Of a stretch of 64,000 bases of DNA, positions 24,566-36,282 are shown piece by piece; the stretch's first letter is position 1; each line of letters starts with the position of its first letter. The position numbers and the translations under genes were made by a program. The DNA is from Margaritifera margaritifera (taxonomy: Eukaryota > Mollusca > Bivalvia > Unionida > Margaritiferidae). The stretch covers positions 124,001-188,000 of the forward strand of contig JAQPZY010001473.1 of assembly GCA_029931535.1 (NCBI GenBank), given 5' to 3'. Below the pieces are notes generated by a model. That model made no database searches. It had not been told where the DNA came from and saw only the letters and a list, made by a program, of their open reading frames with translations.

Positions 24566-25080
24566 CAGAAGAGTAGAGAGGGGGATAAAGTTTTAATTCT
24601 GAAAGACAAAGACATAAAACAAATATTGGCAATAATTTGAGCAGTATATCTGTTTCTGAGAGAACTTTAAAGGACCTTTGGGGTTGTTAACCAAAGATGG
24701 TTAACATTGATCGCAACGATTCACTGTTCCTCTTCTAAAACTTCTCCACATTACAGGTACATAGACCATAACTCGATTGAACAACCCTTGCCTTTTAATG
24801 TACATTCTTTTCTTCCAGATATCAGTGTATGTGATCTTGGTGATGGTCCATGATGATTTCACATACATACGGTATTCAGTATCAAACAGCATGCTTAAAA
24901 TGATGGTCGATGTTTCCACGTTGGTCCAAGTCTTGACTTGTCTTGAAAATAGGTGACACATGAGGGAAACGCACTTCTATATATAGTCTACGGGCGGATC
25001 GAAACTGATTTGGAGGTTCCACCAATCAGAACATGTGTGACATAATTTAGTCAGGGCGTATTTTATATCTTCCAATCAGA
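24566..25080. other. No recognisable gene
   Basis: An 86-codon minus-strand open frame (24961-24701) has no domain or context that I recognise. Otherwise unremarkable sequence before the solo LTR. Confidence 0.35.
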
Positions 25081-25084
25081 GTAT

Positions 25085-25401
25085 TGTTATGTATATTTAA
25101 TCAATAATGTATGTTTGAATCTATTCCATGAAGTTGAGTTGTACTTTAAATCGCGGTCACTAGTAAACAGAATGTTGACTAGCGTTTGAGTTCAAGGCCA
25201 GTCATGTTGACAGTTAGACTGGTTTTTCCCCATTTTATTGCTTCACATCCTGTTGATATAGGTCAAGAAAAAATGAGTATAAATAGGGATTTGGTAAACA
25301 AATAATTCATTCTTGTTTTAGATCAGTCTGTGGGAATCCATATGTCATCAGATTTTACATTGTGCTGTTGAAATCAGATATAATTCGAGAGGAATTATTT
25401 A
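25085..25401 (+). repeat. Solo LTR of the A/C family, 5' part
   Basis: It starts TGTTATGTATATTTAATC, paralleling the minus-strand start of the LTR of element C, and includes GAGTTCAAGGCC and GAGGAATTATTTATT. It is interrupted by a LINE from ~25402 and resumes at ~28997. Flanking GTAT (25081-25084) and GTAC (29327-29330) look like a TSD with one change. Confidence 0.85.
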
Positions 25402-25542
25402 TTTATCAAGATGGCCGCTATCGCTTAACAGGCTTGAGGCACCTGCTCTGGATTTTTTTGTCGTTTTTGATGATTTATGTGCTTGTTGTCTGTCTTCGTC
25501 GACGTTATTGTATTCATCATGCATTGGCTGTTCTGTTGAAAT

Positions 25543-26700
25543 GTGTTTCTTCATCTTCTTGTTTTGGAAACGAGAACTATTAGACTTTTTCTCAGCCGTC
25601 TTGCTCCACTGCTACAACTTCCTTTGTTGTTGAACGTACCGCCATCACGTGATACTCGCCAGTCCACCCGTTTATGCAATGATGGACCCTCATTAATTGC
25701 TTTAAATGACCACTCCTTGGCTCTCCACACTACATTGTACACTAGACTTAACGACCTGGGATTACATTCATCATTACTTAAATGTAAATGGAAGCGAAAA
25801 AAGAAACGTTGTTTCAAAGCTGGCCGGCGTAGAACAGGAAGAAGAATTCCAGTTATCTCCCTTTCGCCTTTCCGGCACAGCAATTTGAGAACTCGGCCGT
25901 TAATTTAGATAACCTAATTCAAATTCCTCTTAAATCGTCAACCTTTGTGTCAACTATCCAAGAGATACCACTGCGCATCGCATTATTCAATGCCCAATCA
26001 GTAGGACCACCGGAAAAGCGAACAGAAATCGTTAATTTTATCAACGATCAGAATATCGACGTCTTTTTCCTGACAAAAACACGGCTAAAAACATCAGGCG
26101 ATGAGCCCAAGTGCGCGGATTTAACACCCCACGGTTACTCCATCAAGTCGTTCCCCCGCCACTCCCGCGGAGGTGGAATTGCTGTCATCGCAAAGAACTA
26201 CACGATCAACCGTCTTAATCATACTACAACCTTCAGTTTCTACCACACATTGTTTGATCTAATTCCAAACCACACTCACACTGAAACAAAGTTCAGTCCA
26301 TTTTTTCTGCCTCAACCGCCCTCCTCCTAGTAGAAAAAACAAGCTGACTGAATCTCTCTTTTTTTTTTAGCAGTTTCCGAATCTCCTGGTGTATGGAAAT
26401 TCGATAGGTGGCAACCTGATTATTCTTGGAGATTTCAACTTTCACTTTGACTGTCCTGGAAACCTATACACATCAAACTCCTAGATTCCATTCACGTTTT
26501 CAACCTCAAACAGTCAGTTAGCCAACCCACCCATAAACATGGTCACAGTTTAGACTGGATTCTTTATAGACCTGATGATAATATTGCATCAGATCACCTC
26601 TGCATTATATGCCATCTTGACGTATCAGTCCCTAACCCTCCACCTGTATTTTCCACTAAGAGAAACCTCCGTATGATAAATAGAACCTAACTAATGCATG
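25543..26700 (+). pseudogene. LINE ORF2 N-terminus and AP endonuclease, broken
   Basis: A basic segment (KRKKKRCFKAGRRRTGRR) precedes an apurinic-type endonuclease beginning ~25970 with ALFNAQSVG. The LTKTRL block has Lys where the catalytic Glu is usual. After a stop and frameshift near 26330, IILGDFNFHFDC (~26425) and a SDH block (~26587) continue the domain. The endonuclease is not functional as read. Confidence 0.8.
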
Positions 26701-27050
26701 ACATCCAAGCAATCCTAACAACTTTGCTACCTCCTACAGCAGAACAACTTGAAAACTGCCTGAGTTCAATGATTGACAAACATGCCCCAGCCAACAAGTG
26801 CAGAGTATCAATTAAAAAGTGTTCTCTGTGGTATAGCAGTGTTAGGGACCAGCTTCGTACTGCTAAAAGAGACCGCCATAAGACTGAGAGGCTTTGGCTT
26901 TCCACCAGACTCACTATTCATAAGCAAATCTATGAAGCCACTAAGAAGAATGTCACAAACATAGTCCATGCAGCGAAATCAGCCCACTACAGTACTTAGA
27001 TCACTGAAAGTTCCAGCTGCAAAGAGCTCTTCGAGATTACTAACAAGCTA

Positions 27051-28559
27051 ATGTCAAGGAACAAATGTACACCACTTCCAACTACCTTCTCTCCAGTCGA
27101 CCTTCCAGACCAGTTTGCAAATTTCTTCTGTGACAAAGTACAAACCATTAGAGATAAGCTTGACAACACAATTTCAATTGACTCGTCGTCACCACACAGT
27201 TGCGATACAGAATTTCAGCGGCAACCGTTAGCAGCATTTGAACCTGTCTCTATGGATTTAGTACGTACAATCATGATGAAGAGTGCCCCAAAGTCATGTG
27301 AACTTGATCTGATTCCGACATCACTGCTGCTTGAGTGCTTAGATCCAATATTGCCTTCACTAACTGATGTTATTAATACTTCTGTCTCATCCGGGGAATT
27401 CCCATCTTTTTTCAAAACTGCCATTGTAAAGCCTCTGCTGAAGAAACCAACACTTGACCATAACGATTTAAAGAACTACCGCCCAGTTTCTAACCTCCCA
27501 TTCATGTCAAAAATCTTAGAAAAAGTTGTTCTATCCCAACTTGTATCTTATCTGAATTCAAACAGTCTTTTTAGCAATGTACAGTCTGCATATCGCCCTC
27601 GCCACAGTACCGAAACTTCCCTTCTGAAAGTAGTTAGCGACCTTCTCTCTGCTTTGGATAGTGGAAAGATTACAGTCCTCACCCTCCTTGACTTGTCTGC
27701 AGCATTTGACACAATAGACCATGATATATTACTTCACCGTCTCCATCATGTATTTGGCATTCACGATACAGCCTTACTATGGTTCAAGTCCTACTTGGTC
27801 AACAGGACACAAATTGTGTCCGCAAATGGAAAACACTCCAGCCCAGTTGATCTATGTTTTGGTGTTCCACAGGGTTCTGTTCTTGGACCGGTTCTCTTCA
27901 TTTTATACACTCAGCCGCTCTCAAGTGTCATAGATCGTCATCCAGTGTCTCACCAATTGTACGCTGATGACACCCAAATATACAAATCTAGCCACCCAAC
28001 TGAAGTTGATGCTACCATCCAAGGTGTAGAGAGGTGCATTTCCGATGTGAAATCATGGATGACATGTAACAAGCTGCAGATGAATGATGATAAAACTGAA
28101 GCCATTCTGATTACAACACAAAGACTTTCTCATTCACATCCTTTACCTCAAACAATAAATATCAGCAACACCAACATTAAATTAACACAGTCAGTACGAA
28201 ACTTAGGTGTTACTCTAGACAGTACTCTCTCATTGCACCAACATGTCATGAACATATGCAAGGCTGCATATCTTGAGCTGAGACGCATCAGCTCCATTCA
28301 CAATTATCTTTCAGTTGATGCCACTAAAACACTTATGTGTTCCTTAGTACTTTCAAGACTGGACTATTGTAACTCAGTTCTATCTGGTTCGTCTCAGTAT
28401 CTACTCCAGAAATTTCAAAAAGTTCAAAACACAGAGGCTCGGATCATTCTTAGAGTAATTCGAACAGAGCACACCTCCCCCTGCTCTGTACCCTACACTG
28501 GCTACCCATTCTATCCAGAATCAAACACAAAATATGTTCTCTGTGCTTCGTTTCATTGA
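27051..28559 (+). pseudogene. LINE reverse transcriptase, long open segment
   Basis: 502 codons hold the RT core: NYRPVSNLPFMSKILEK, SAYRPRHSTETSLLK, LLDLSAAFDTIDHDILLHRL, GVPQGSVLGPVLFILYT and the catalytic LYADDTQIY. The DLSAAFDTIDH and PQGSVLGPxLF forms fit the CR1/L2 side of LINEs. It loses frame near 28440-28560. The usual C-terminal LINE tail (TYLSHLTHVYTPARYLRS, SFAYQAPATW) follows in other frames to ~28805. The RT motifs themselves look intact. Confidence 0.9.
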
Positions 28560-28996
28560 CTGGCACCAGTCCAACATACCTATCTCACCTCACCCATGTG
28601 TACACACCAGCAAGATACTTACGCTCCTCTTCCGACACTTGTATTCTCATTATTCCCACTATCAAAATGAAGTCATACGGACAACGTTCTTTTGCATACC
28701 AGGCCCCAGCAACATGGACGAATTGCCCACTGAACTTAGACACAAAGACACAGTGATCTCATTCAAGAGTGCTTTTAAAACTCACCTATTTCGACTGCAA
28801 GAATAGACCTAAAGACTTAATAATGTTTCCTTACCTTAACTATTTTCAGCATGTTTTTGTTTTCTAATTTCATGGTGCTTGTTTTTCGTAATCATATCAT
28901 TATATATATTTTTTTAGGTGTTATCTAATATTGTAAAGCGCTTAGAGCTTCTAAAGATTAGGCGCTATACAAAGTACTTATATATTATTATTATAT

Positions 28997-29326
28997 ATTA
29001 TTTTAGATATTCATTAGAATTACTAAATTGCTCATTGACTTTTGAATTCATAAATTACTTTGGACTTTTGTGAACTCATTCAAAAACATTATGGATTGTA
29101 TCATTGCGTTATATCATGTCATTCAAGACTATTGGAACTCATTCGGAACATTCCATATTTTTGGCCTTGTGATTAGGACATTTAGGATTATCTGGAATTT
29201 GATTCAAAATATTGTAAGTATCTCTTGAATTTCACTTTGTATTATAGGGAAATAAATTGCTTGTTGATATCATTGCTGGTTTCACTTTCTTTCTGTTACA
29301 TATTTTTAAGACCTATAGTCGTAACA
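28997..29326 (+). repeat. Solo LTR of the A/C family, 3' part
   Basis: The LTR resumes after the LINE at ATTCATTAGAATTACTAAAT and ends ATAGTCGTAACA at 29326. It contains the conserved AATAAATTGCTTGTTGAT and TTTCACTTTCTTTCTG blocks. No internal gag-pol and no partner LTR accompany it, so it is a solo LTR left by recombination between two LTRs. Confidence 0.85.
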
Positions 29327-29569
29327 GTACAGCGGACGCATGACGTCACTTACAGTTTTGTTTTCACTCCCCTCCTTCTGTTCACTGTTCAAAGTTTTCA
29401 TCTTCTCTTGTTACTTTCTCTTTTCCTCTTTTTGTTGTTTCCGAATAAACGTCTGTTCTTCTTCTTCTTGGCGTTGTAAAAACGCCCTCTAACTCTTCCT
29501 TTTGTTTCTTTTTAATATCACCATAGACTGGCAATAACGTTGAAAGAGGTGACGGTGGTACCGGGAAGT

Positions 29570-31420
29570 CGTAGAGAGATATTTCGTGGCTCCTATACCC
29601 TTTCTCATTTCGCTGAATGGATTTTAGATCCCACGGACGACACATGAAACGAAGAGGAGGTATCGTTACGGGAACTGTCATCAATACGCTACAGTTATTG
29701 CTCACAATTTCTCAGGATACGATGGACAGTTTCTTTTGGAACATTTTTTTCAGAGCAATGAACTGAAGTTCCACAAGTGACCATGAATGGAGCCAAAATC
29801 ATTTACATATAAGGGTGAAACGTGCAATTTAAAGATTCCATGGGTTATTTCGCTATGACTTTGAGTAAAATTCCTAAAACGTTTGGAATGACAGAAATGG
29901 CTAGAGGTTATTTTTTAAACGTTTTCAATACCAAAGCAAATCAACACCTGGTGCTCTCGCATTTGCATGAAGCCCACTGCTAAGGCACCGACGGTATGCG
30001 AACAGAAGAGCGACAAGCTTTCTACGTTCGATACCAAGCCGACTCTTCAGACCCTTTGAATTTTCAAGAAGACTTGTTGAAATATTGTCGGTCCAATGTT
30101 GTGGAAAATCTCGACAATTATTTATGGATCAGGGAAGTTTCGATCCCTTGAAGAAAGTTTCTACCATTGCCAAAGCGTGTGGATTAGTATACCGAACGAC
30201 GGTTATGCCGAAGAATGTTCTTCCACCGACGAACTTGTACCAACCCGTGTTGCCTCATCATTGCCACGGAAAACTGATATTTCCTTTATGTCGTACGTGT
30301 GCTGACACGTGTAATCAACAGCAACCTTGTCGTCACGATGACCAAGAACGTGCCTTGAGAGGAACGTGGGTGAGTGTCGAAATATTTCATGCTTTCGATC
30401 GTGGATACTAATTGTTAAAAGTGTACGAAATTTGGTACTTTTCTACCACAGAATAATACCAACAGGACGACGACGCGAGTCCAGGGACTTTTTCAGGCTA
30501 TGTCAACCAGTTTAAGAAATTGAAACAAGAAGCCAGCGTCTATCCTTCCTGGTGTCACACTTCAGGACAAAATATCAATTTAAACAACGGTACGGATCCC
30601 GAGAAAGCATCACATTGAAACCCGTGGAACAAAACAAAGGAAGACGATCGTTTTCTTAAAGTCATGCTTAATTGAATGTGGGGATAACTTGCTCGAAGTA
30701 AGATATTGCCAAAGACTGAATACTTGGTAGATCCAAGTCGATACTTTCAGCTCATTGACGACAAAGAAAAATTCATCAAACACGTGGGAATCATACGTGA
30801 AGATTTTATCTTGGTGAATTACTAAGAGGTCATGACGTTTATTCCACCCGACGAGTGTGGCAATGTCCTTATTGCTGCTTATCTGACAGCCAATGCCCGT
30901 TTAAAATTGTATTCTGTCTTGAAACCTTTAGGAGATTGTGTCCTTTACTTTGACACCTATAGTTGCAGGTACATCAGTCACCCCGGAGGCTATCACCCTC
31001 ACATCGAAGACGAACGTTTAGGATCGTGGACCGACGAACATAACGAAGACACTATTCTGAGTTTTGCTAGTGGAGCACCCATAAATTACAGCTAACAGTA
31101 CCAAGATAAGCAAGGACAACTTCATACCAAATGTAAAGTGAATGGACTCACATTGAACTATCGTTCGTGTCAAGTGGTAAACTTTGACGTGTTGAAAGAA
31201 GCCTTCAAGTCAGGTCAAGATCAAGAATTTCGTGTCACCACGGTCGACCCTCACAAGATTGTACGTTTGTCTGATCACCAAATCATCATTCACCCTTGGA
31301 AAAAGTGTATCAGATCCTCTACGAGAAACGAGTGTGACACCACGATCACAACACGGTACCGTTCGGGTACCGTCCTCCAGTATAATAAAGGAGAGGGTTC
31401 CAGGACTGAAGGAGCATTGT
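29570..31420 (+). pseudogene. Family B DNA polymerase relic (protein-primed, Polinton-like type)
   Basis: Ordered blocks across all three frames match the protein-primed B-type polymerases of Polinton/Maverick and related elements. They include an exonuclease block HNFSGYD (~29702), KIPKTFGMTEMARGYF (~29860), YCRSNV (~30083, Asn where the Exo III Asp is expected), a Cys cluster FPLCRTCADTC (~30280) with ERALRGTWV, a broken motif B (~30660), and ANARLKLYSVL then YFDTYS (~30946; the usual second Asp of the palm is Tyr). The region expected to carry motif A between the exonuclease and the Cys cluster is absent. Stops and frameshifts are many. The call is well supported as a relic; the host element type is inferred. 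Confidence 0.85.
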
Positions 31421-31740
31421 GACCAGAGACGTCCACCGAGAATGATGAATTCGACAAAGAAACCGTGTGATGGACCCACTGACTCCAAGTTCAGTGAAGT
31501 TGAGTGCGATACTGCGCTTGCGATCAGAGTGACGACGTGCCTTGCGACAAGAGTGATGCTGTACCCTGTATCATTAGGGATACAGCAGCACCTTGCCGCT
31601 TACCTATCGAAAGTGATGCCGTCCGTGTGCCTATCTATGGATGTCATCCTTGCACTCACAATCCACTCTGTATATTACAAGCTCGTCGCGAATCATGAAT
31701 CAAAGAAGAATATACGTTTATTGTGGATTTACCTGGTTAC
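31421..31740 (+). pseudogene. Decayed Cys-rich segment between PolB and BIR relics
   Basis: An open stretch at 31504-31698 is rich in Cys, Asp and Pro (for example IYGCHPCTHNPLC). Spacing and strand suggest it belongs to the same decayed transcription unit or element as its neighbours, possibly the front of the BIR protein. I recognise no named domain. Confidence 0.35.
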
Positions 31741-32035
31741 TGGGATTTTGCCAGGCGATTCCAGAGGTTCAAAGGGAAATGGGTTAAATATATAGAAGAA
31801 CCCATTACCAAATCTTTAGCGGGAGCAGGATTTGTCTACTTGGGAGAAGAAGACCAAGTACAGTATTTCAGTTGTGGTGTGAAACTTCACGAATAGGAGT
31901 ACGAAGATACAGCTAACTTGAACATGCCAGATGGTCTCCGTGCTGTCACTACTTTTTTTTGGTCGGTCCAGATTATTATTCTTATGGATACTTTAGAAAA
32001 GGAGATGATTCGTAGTTTAGTTTCTGCTGCAGAGG
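31741..32035 (+). pseudogene. BIR-domain (IAP-like) relic
   Basis: From ~31757 a BIR fold is recognisable: an RFQRF start, SLAGAGFVYLGEEDQVQYF (31820-31870), SCGVKL, then a TAG where the conserved Trp is expected, and in another frame EHARWSPCCHY (31918-31950). Zinc ligands seen are the Cys of SCG, the His of EHARW and the Cys of SPCC; the first ligand of the usual CFxC is Tyr. A stop and a frameshift make it a relic. BIR domains bind caspases or IAP antagonists in animals and occur in several large DNA viruses. A host IAP gene fragment is the alternative origin. Confidence 0.75.
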
Positions 32036-32215
32036 ATTACTTCTTCATTCGACAGTTTCTAGCAAATACGAATAACGACGATGAAATGGTACGAGTTTCA
32101 TGGGATTTGAGGTTAATCAAGAAAACGAGGTGAGAATTTGATGATATTGTTCAGTATGAGGATATACGTGACACTAAACTCGTTGTTGCTTCTCAAGAAA
32201 TGGAAAACAAATAAT
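32036..32215 (+). pseudogene. Acidic tail-like reading frame after the BIR relic
   Basis: Two short open stretches, one with AAEDYFFIRQFLANTNNDDE and one ending LVVASQEMENK before a TAA at ~32211, look protein-like and lie on the same strand as PolB and BIR. I recognise no domain. They may be the C-terminus of the BIR protein. Confidence 0.3.
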
Positions 32216-32469
32216 TTTTAGACAGGTGTCCAGATTCGAAAACCATGCACAATAAAATACACCTCGCATTTATAAATAAAGGACGTGACGGGTGAGAAAT
32301 TATAACAATGGCCAATTCAAAAAGCTCCTTACTCATGATGAAAATAGTCATAGATCGGAACGAATTGCCCAAATGCCTAGAGGAAGTCATTGTGGGCTAT
32401 CACGCTCTTTGGAGAAGGGAAAGGTAGGGGAAGCGAAAGATTACAGCGATAACACACCCTGACGACAAT

Positions 32470-33000
32470 GTATTGTACATTAATAAGTTCTTGCAGATGA
32501 AAAGCCATGAGGTAAACTACAGTCTGAATAGGTATGTAACCGAAGTTAAGAAAACCGGTGGCTTGGATTATTCCGAAAAGACTTTGGGAGAGCTTACAAC
32601 ATCCATTCAAACATTTCTGGAAATTATTGGTTGTGTAGCGAAACTTTTGACGGATTTAACATTTTAAGACACTTTATATTTGGATTTCTTGATGAAGGAA
32701 CGAGTAAACCTTGATATTGGCACGGAGAAGAAACAACCCTCGCTTATAACTGAATGGCAGGATAATATATGGTGGATAATGGAACTCTTAGGTGACCACT
32801 CTCTTTAGGCACTACTGGACCCGCAAGTGTTTATGTTTGGTTTGAAATGTGCACTTCGGGGTGAAGAGCACATGATACGTGAGGCATGTTAACGCTAAAA
32901 TTAAGTTAAAAACAACACCCACTTGCGAAAAATCCCCAGGTATTATCAAGATGTGCACAAAACTAACTGTGGCGGACTACACTGCACAGTGGAGAGAGGA
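32470..33000 (+). pseudogene. Crypton-type tyrosine recombinase relic, N-terminal part
   Basis: The phrases LNRYVTEVKKTGGLDYSEKT, LGELTTSIQTFLEIIG, then (after a stop) LDFLMKERVNLDIGTEKK, ITEWQDNIWWIMELLGDHS and FGLKCALRGEEHM follow the order of the Crypton-derived recombinase/DUF3504 family (seen also in KIAA1958 and ZMYM proteins). The ALRGEEH block holds the Arg expected for catalysis. Several stops break it. The matching C-terminal part lies at 33535-33700. Confidence 0.75.
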
Positions 33001-33310
33001 ACGTAACCTAGGCCTTCGAAAAAAAAAAAAAAGACAACACTGACAAATTCCAGTGGGCTATATGAGCTGTAAAACGCCATATGGTTTATTTTAAACAAAA
33101 CAATTATAAACTACATTTAGATGTATGCTTCCAAATACTTTCCGATACATTTAAAGTCACAATTTGTCTTGTAATAATTCATACAAGAATTTGGTTATGC
33201 AAGTTAAGATTTTGTTTCATATTTGCTCAGAAGAATATTGTGCTACATTATAAACTTAATGTCCCATTTATTCATTTATTTACCTCTCAGTTTCATTTCC
33301 TGCGTTCTTC

Positions 33311-33317
<7 letters not shown>

Positions 33318-33388
<71 letters not shown>
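33318..33388. repeat. (CT)n microsatellite inside the recombinase relic
   Basis: About 35 CT units lie between the two parts of the recombinase relic. Together with flanking non-coding sequence (33001-33530) it interrupts the gene, as an insertion or a former intron. Confidence 0.95.
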
Positions 33389-33393
<5 letters not shown>

Positions 33394-33534
33394 ATTGAAA
33401 CGGTGTAGATCTGCGATATTAGATATTACCATTTTTTGTAACATTGGTTGGTTAATAATGTTTTCGATGATGGTTGACTGGTTGAGTCAAAATATAGAGA
33501 TTGATTTTTGTTCCTGAAAAAAAATGCAGGCCGT

Positions 33535-33715
33535 CTTTGTGGGAATTTTTGTTTACGAATCTTTCATTACGTGCTACAGCTGCGACGCGTTTGTTTGACG
33601 CCAGCGTTGATATACAATTCATCTGCGAGAAAACCGGACACGTGAGTATGGCTGTTCGAGTTTACAAAACATACACCAAAAGAGTAGACGTAGGCTGCCT
33701 GTGCTTTTATTTATA
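33535..33715 (+). pseudogene. Crypton-type tyrosine recombinase relic, C-terminal part
   Basis: The frame reads LRATAATRLFDASVDIQFIC, then EKTGHVSMAVRVYKTYTKR, matching the C-terminal catalytic region of Crypton and DUF3504 recombinases: the Arg of the LRAT block, the His of the TGHxS block and a following Tyr. These residues are present. The piece is 500 bp away from the N-terminal part on the same strand. Confidence 0.78.
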
Positions 33716-36282
33716 GAACGAAGAAAACTATATACGACGTTTGTGTACCTGTTTTAACTAATCCCAGCATAAAAGTCTAGCTCAGCTTATAGTGTAATAT
33801 AGTTGCCTTTTCAATAATCCTTAACTTCAAGACAATAAAGCGAAACGGAATGAGTGAACGTATCCCGTGCGTTCCTCGTACAACCTGTATTGCAACAACC
33901 AACATCAGATGACGCCCGCTGTAACGCCCGTCGAGCCCATTTTAACGCCCGTTGACGCCTGACAATGCATGTTGTAATACTGTTAACGCCCATTGACACC
34001 CGTCTACGCTCGCTGTAACGCACCTTAGGGTACTATAGCAGCATAGAGATATGGTTAAGAAGACTCAGTGAAAACAATGGATCGAAGAAAGGTACATGTT
34101 CTGTAAACTGATCAAGGTGGCTGGACTCAACTACAGCAAACACGATGACGACGACAAAGTAACTGATGAAGGAAACACATAGTAGGAGGGAATGGAGCAT
34201 AGATAATGCATGGGTCTAATCCACAACGATTGTATGAGTACTGAACTACTTCGAATCTCTATAAAGATTGAAGTTTCGTAACGTGTACACTTTATTGCCG
34301 ACATGGAAGCTTGGAAGACAAGTTTTCCAGAAGAGGCTAAAAAAAATGGATGATTTCGGCAATCTTATTGGGCGGTAGATCAAGGTGAAAAGGGATCACT
34401 ATCAAGATTGTGACGCACTCCTAACAAGCTGTTCCGAGGCCAGAAATAGTGCTGAGAAAGGACGAAAGAAGAGGGTAAAATCTATACCCCACTTTAAACC
34501 TCACACCAACAAAGTACAAACTCCATCAAGAGCGAAGAATAACATATAGGGTGTGAACGAATGCTTTATTGTCCACGATAGAGTAGTCTCTTTCGTACAT
34601 GTATGCAAAAAACATAAAACAGCGGTAGGTATAGCCTAGATCCGACCACAGATCCCCCCCCCCCTCGTACCTCAATACCCACCCACCCACCCCCTATACT
34701 ACTCACAGATCGTGGTGTCTTGGGTAACTTCATTCCATTTGCCTGCTCACACGGTTAACAAGAAAGATATAGAGGGGTGAATATATAGACTACATCAGCA
34801 AACAAAGAACTGAAATGTTTTCTCAGTCTGTTGAATTTACCAGAATTTTTCGCTGTTAGGACTGCAGATGATAGATCATTGAGATAAACGGTGGAGATGT
34901 AAATAGTTTTAAACCTTTTTCATATCTTCATTGAATTTTGGATACAGAGTTTCGTGCACAAAATACCCAGCGCAACAAAAACCACGTTATCTGCCCCTTC
35001 CCCCATTCTGCGAGGCATGGTACAAGGCAAGAAGGGAGTGGCTTTGGATATGCTGTCTACATCTGTCCACATGCAGACGGGGTATGGACGTTAGTTGGTG
35101 GTTGGAAGATGATTTAGAATGATGAAGTAAGGTGAGGGTTGAGTGATAAGTCAGAAATGACGTCATACGACATCCTATATCATAAAGGCGTGAGTCAAGC
35201 TACATCTATTACTACTATAACAATAACACGAACCAGATACATTAATGACAACAAAAAGAAAAATGAAAGTGAATTAATATTAGCAGGAAGAGTGATATTA
35301 ACAAGAATAATTCTTTTTTATTTTGGCTCGAATAAAAAGCGAAATTAGGAATTCAAAATTATAACCGGTTTTTTTTTTCAACCACACAATTGGACATGTG
35401 CGACTGCGCTTGCGGCGTGTCTTTTGAAGAAAAAATGTTTACTGATTTGGCATTTATTAATTTAAATAATTATCTCTGAATTAAAAAAACTGCTTAGTAT
35501 TATTTTTTTTTAAATGTCGTCGTTGCATATTATCATTTGTAACTGCCACATGTTAATAAAATGCAGGTGTGTTATCAGCGAACAAATCTAAACACGAAAT
35601 TGAATATCTCGGCTGGTATTAAAAGAAAAGTCACATATGATTTACCTGTCAAATTAGAGCCACGTTTTCAATCATGATTGAAGGACGTCAAGAGAGACGA
35701 AAGAATGTCGAGACACTGTTGATCAATGAGAACTAATCTTGACAACAGTCGCTGAGTGTAAGCTTGCTGGATACCATTGAGTCAGAGAGCTTAAACTTTG
35801 TCGAGGACGGGACTTGGCATTCGGTAATGGTTATGGTCCAATATATCCGATAATTTAAAACTTCCTTTTGATATTTCTTGGATCACTACCAAGTTATACA
35901 TAGAGTAATCTATCTTAAGAAAAAGGTATGCACATGTTCAAACATGTTCAAATCCTCATACTCCTATAAAATACAAGCGTATAAAAACATTGGTACAACT
36001 GTATTATCAAACAGTTTCAACTGGATTGGTGAAGACTATTGATTTGCACTTGAAGTTATTATAACTAGATAATAAAACAACCATATATTGAAAAGACCCT
36101 ATGAAGTTTAAATGTCAAACGGTTACAATATGAACGAACAGGTGTTCGGTTGTTCTGGTGCCAAATATATCAGTGTTAATTTATCAGTAATTAGTTTTAA
36201 TCTCCATCCCTTACAGAACAGCAAAATCATCAAATAATAATAGCTGGTAGGGCAATTTTATCATCTGTATGATCTCGTGACC
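33716..36282. other. Mostly featureless; short AACGCCCGT-type repeats at ~33910-34020
   Basis: Between 33905 and 34020 the phrase AACGCCCGT or variants occurs about eight times at 12-30-bp spacing. 34040-34560 has protein-like but stop-ridden stretches on the + strand (for example YMFCKLIKVAGLNYSKH near 34090), possibly another gene of the 29.5-33.7 kb cluster. A C-rich run lies at 34652-34694. No named gene is recognised. Confidence 0.4.

Larger units (their letters stand above)
25402..28996 (+). mobile_element. CR1/L2-like non-LTR retrotransposon inserted in a solo LTR
   Basis: A ~3.6-kb LINE with an endonuclease relic, a long open RT segment, a short 3' UTR and a TATTATTA-type microsatellite tail. 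The 3' end has a stem-like phrase of the kind GCGCTTAGAGC...GGCGCTATACAAA, common in CR1/L2-group LINE tails. The surrounding LTR has an ATTATTT-like word on both sides (25394-25401, 28997-29004), a possible TSD blurred by the AT tail. No separate ORF1 is recognisable upstream. Confidence 0.85.

Noticed and set aside
24701..24961. 86-codon minus-strand frame
   Set aside because: No recognisable domain, no repeat or gene context; length is within chance for this window.
26687..26999. Open frames on both strands in the LINE linker region as separate genes
   Set aside because: The + frame is the linker between endonuclease and RT of the LINE; the minus frame is its shadow.
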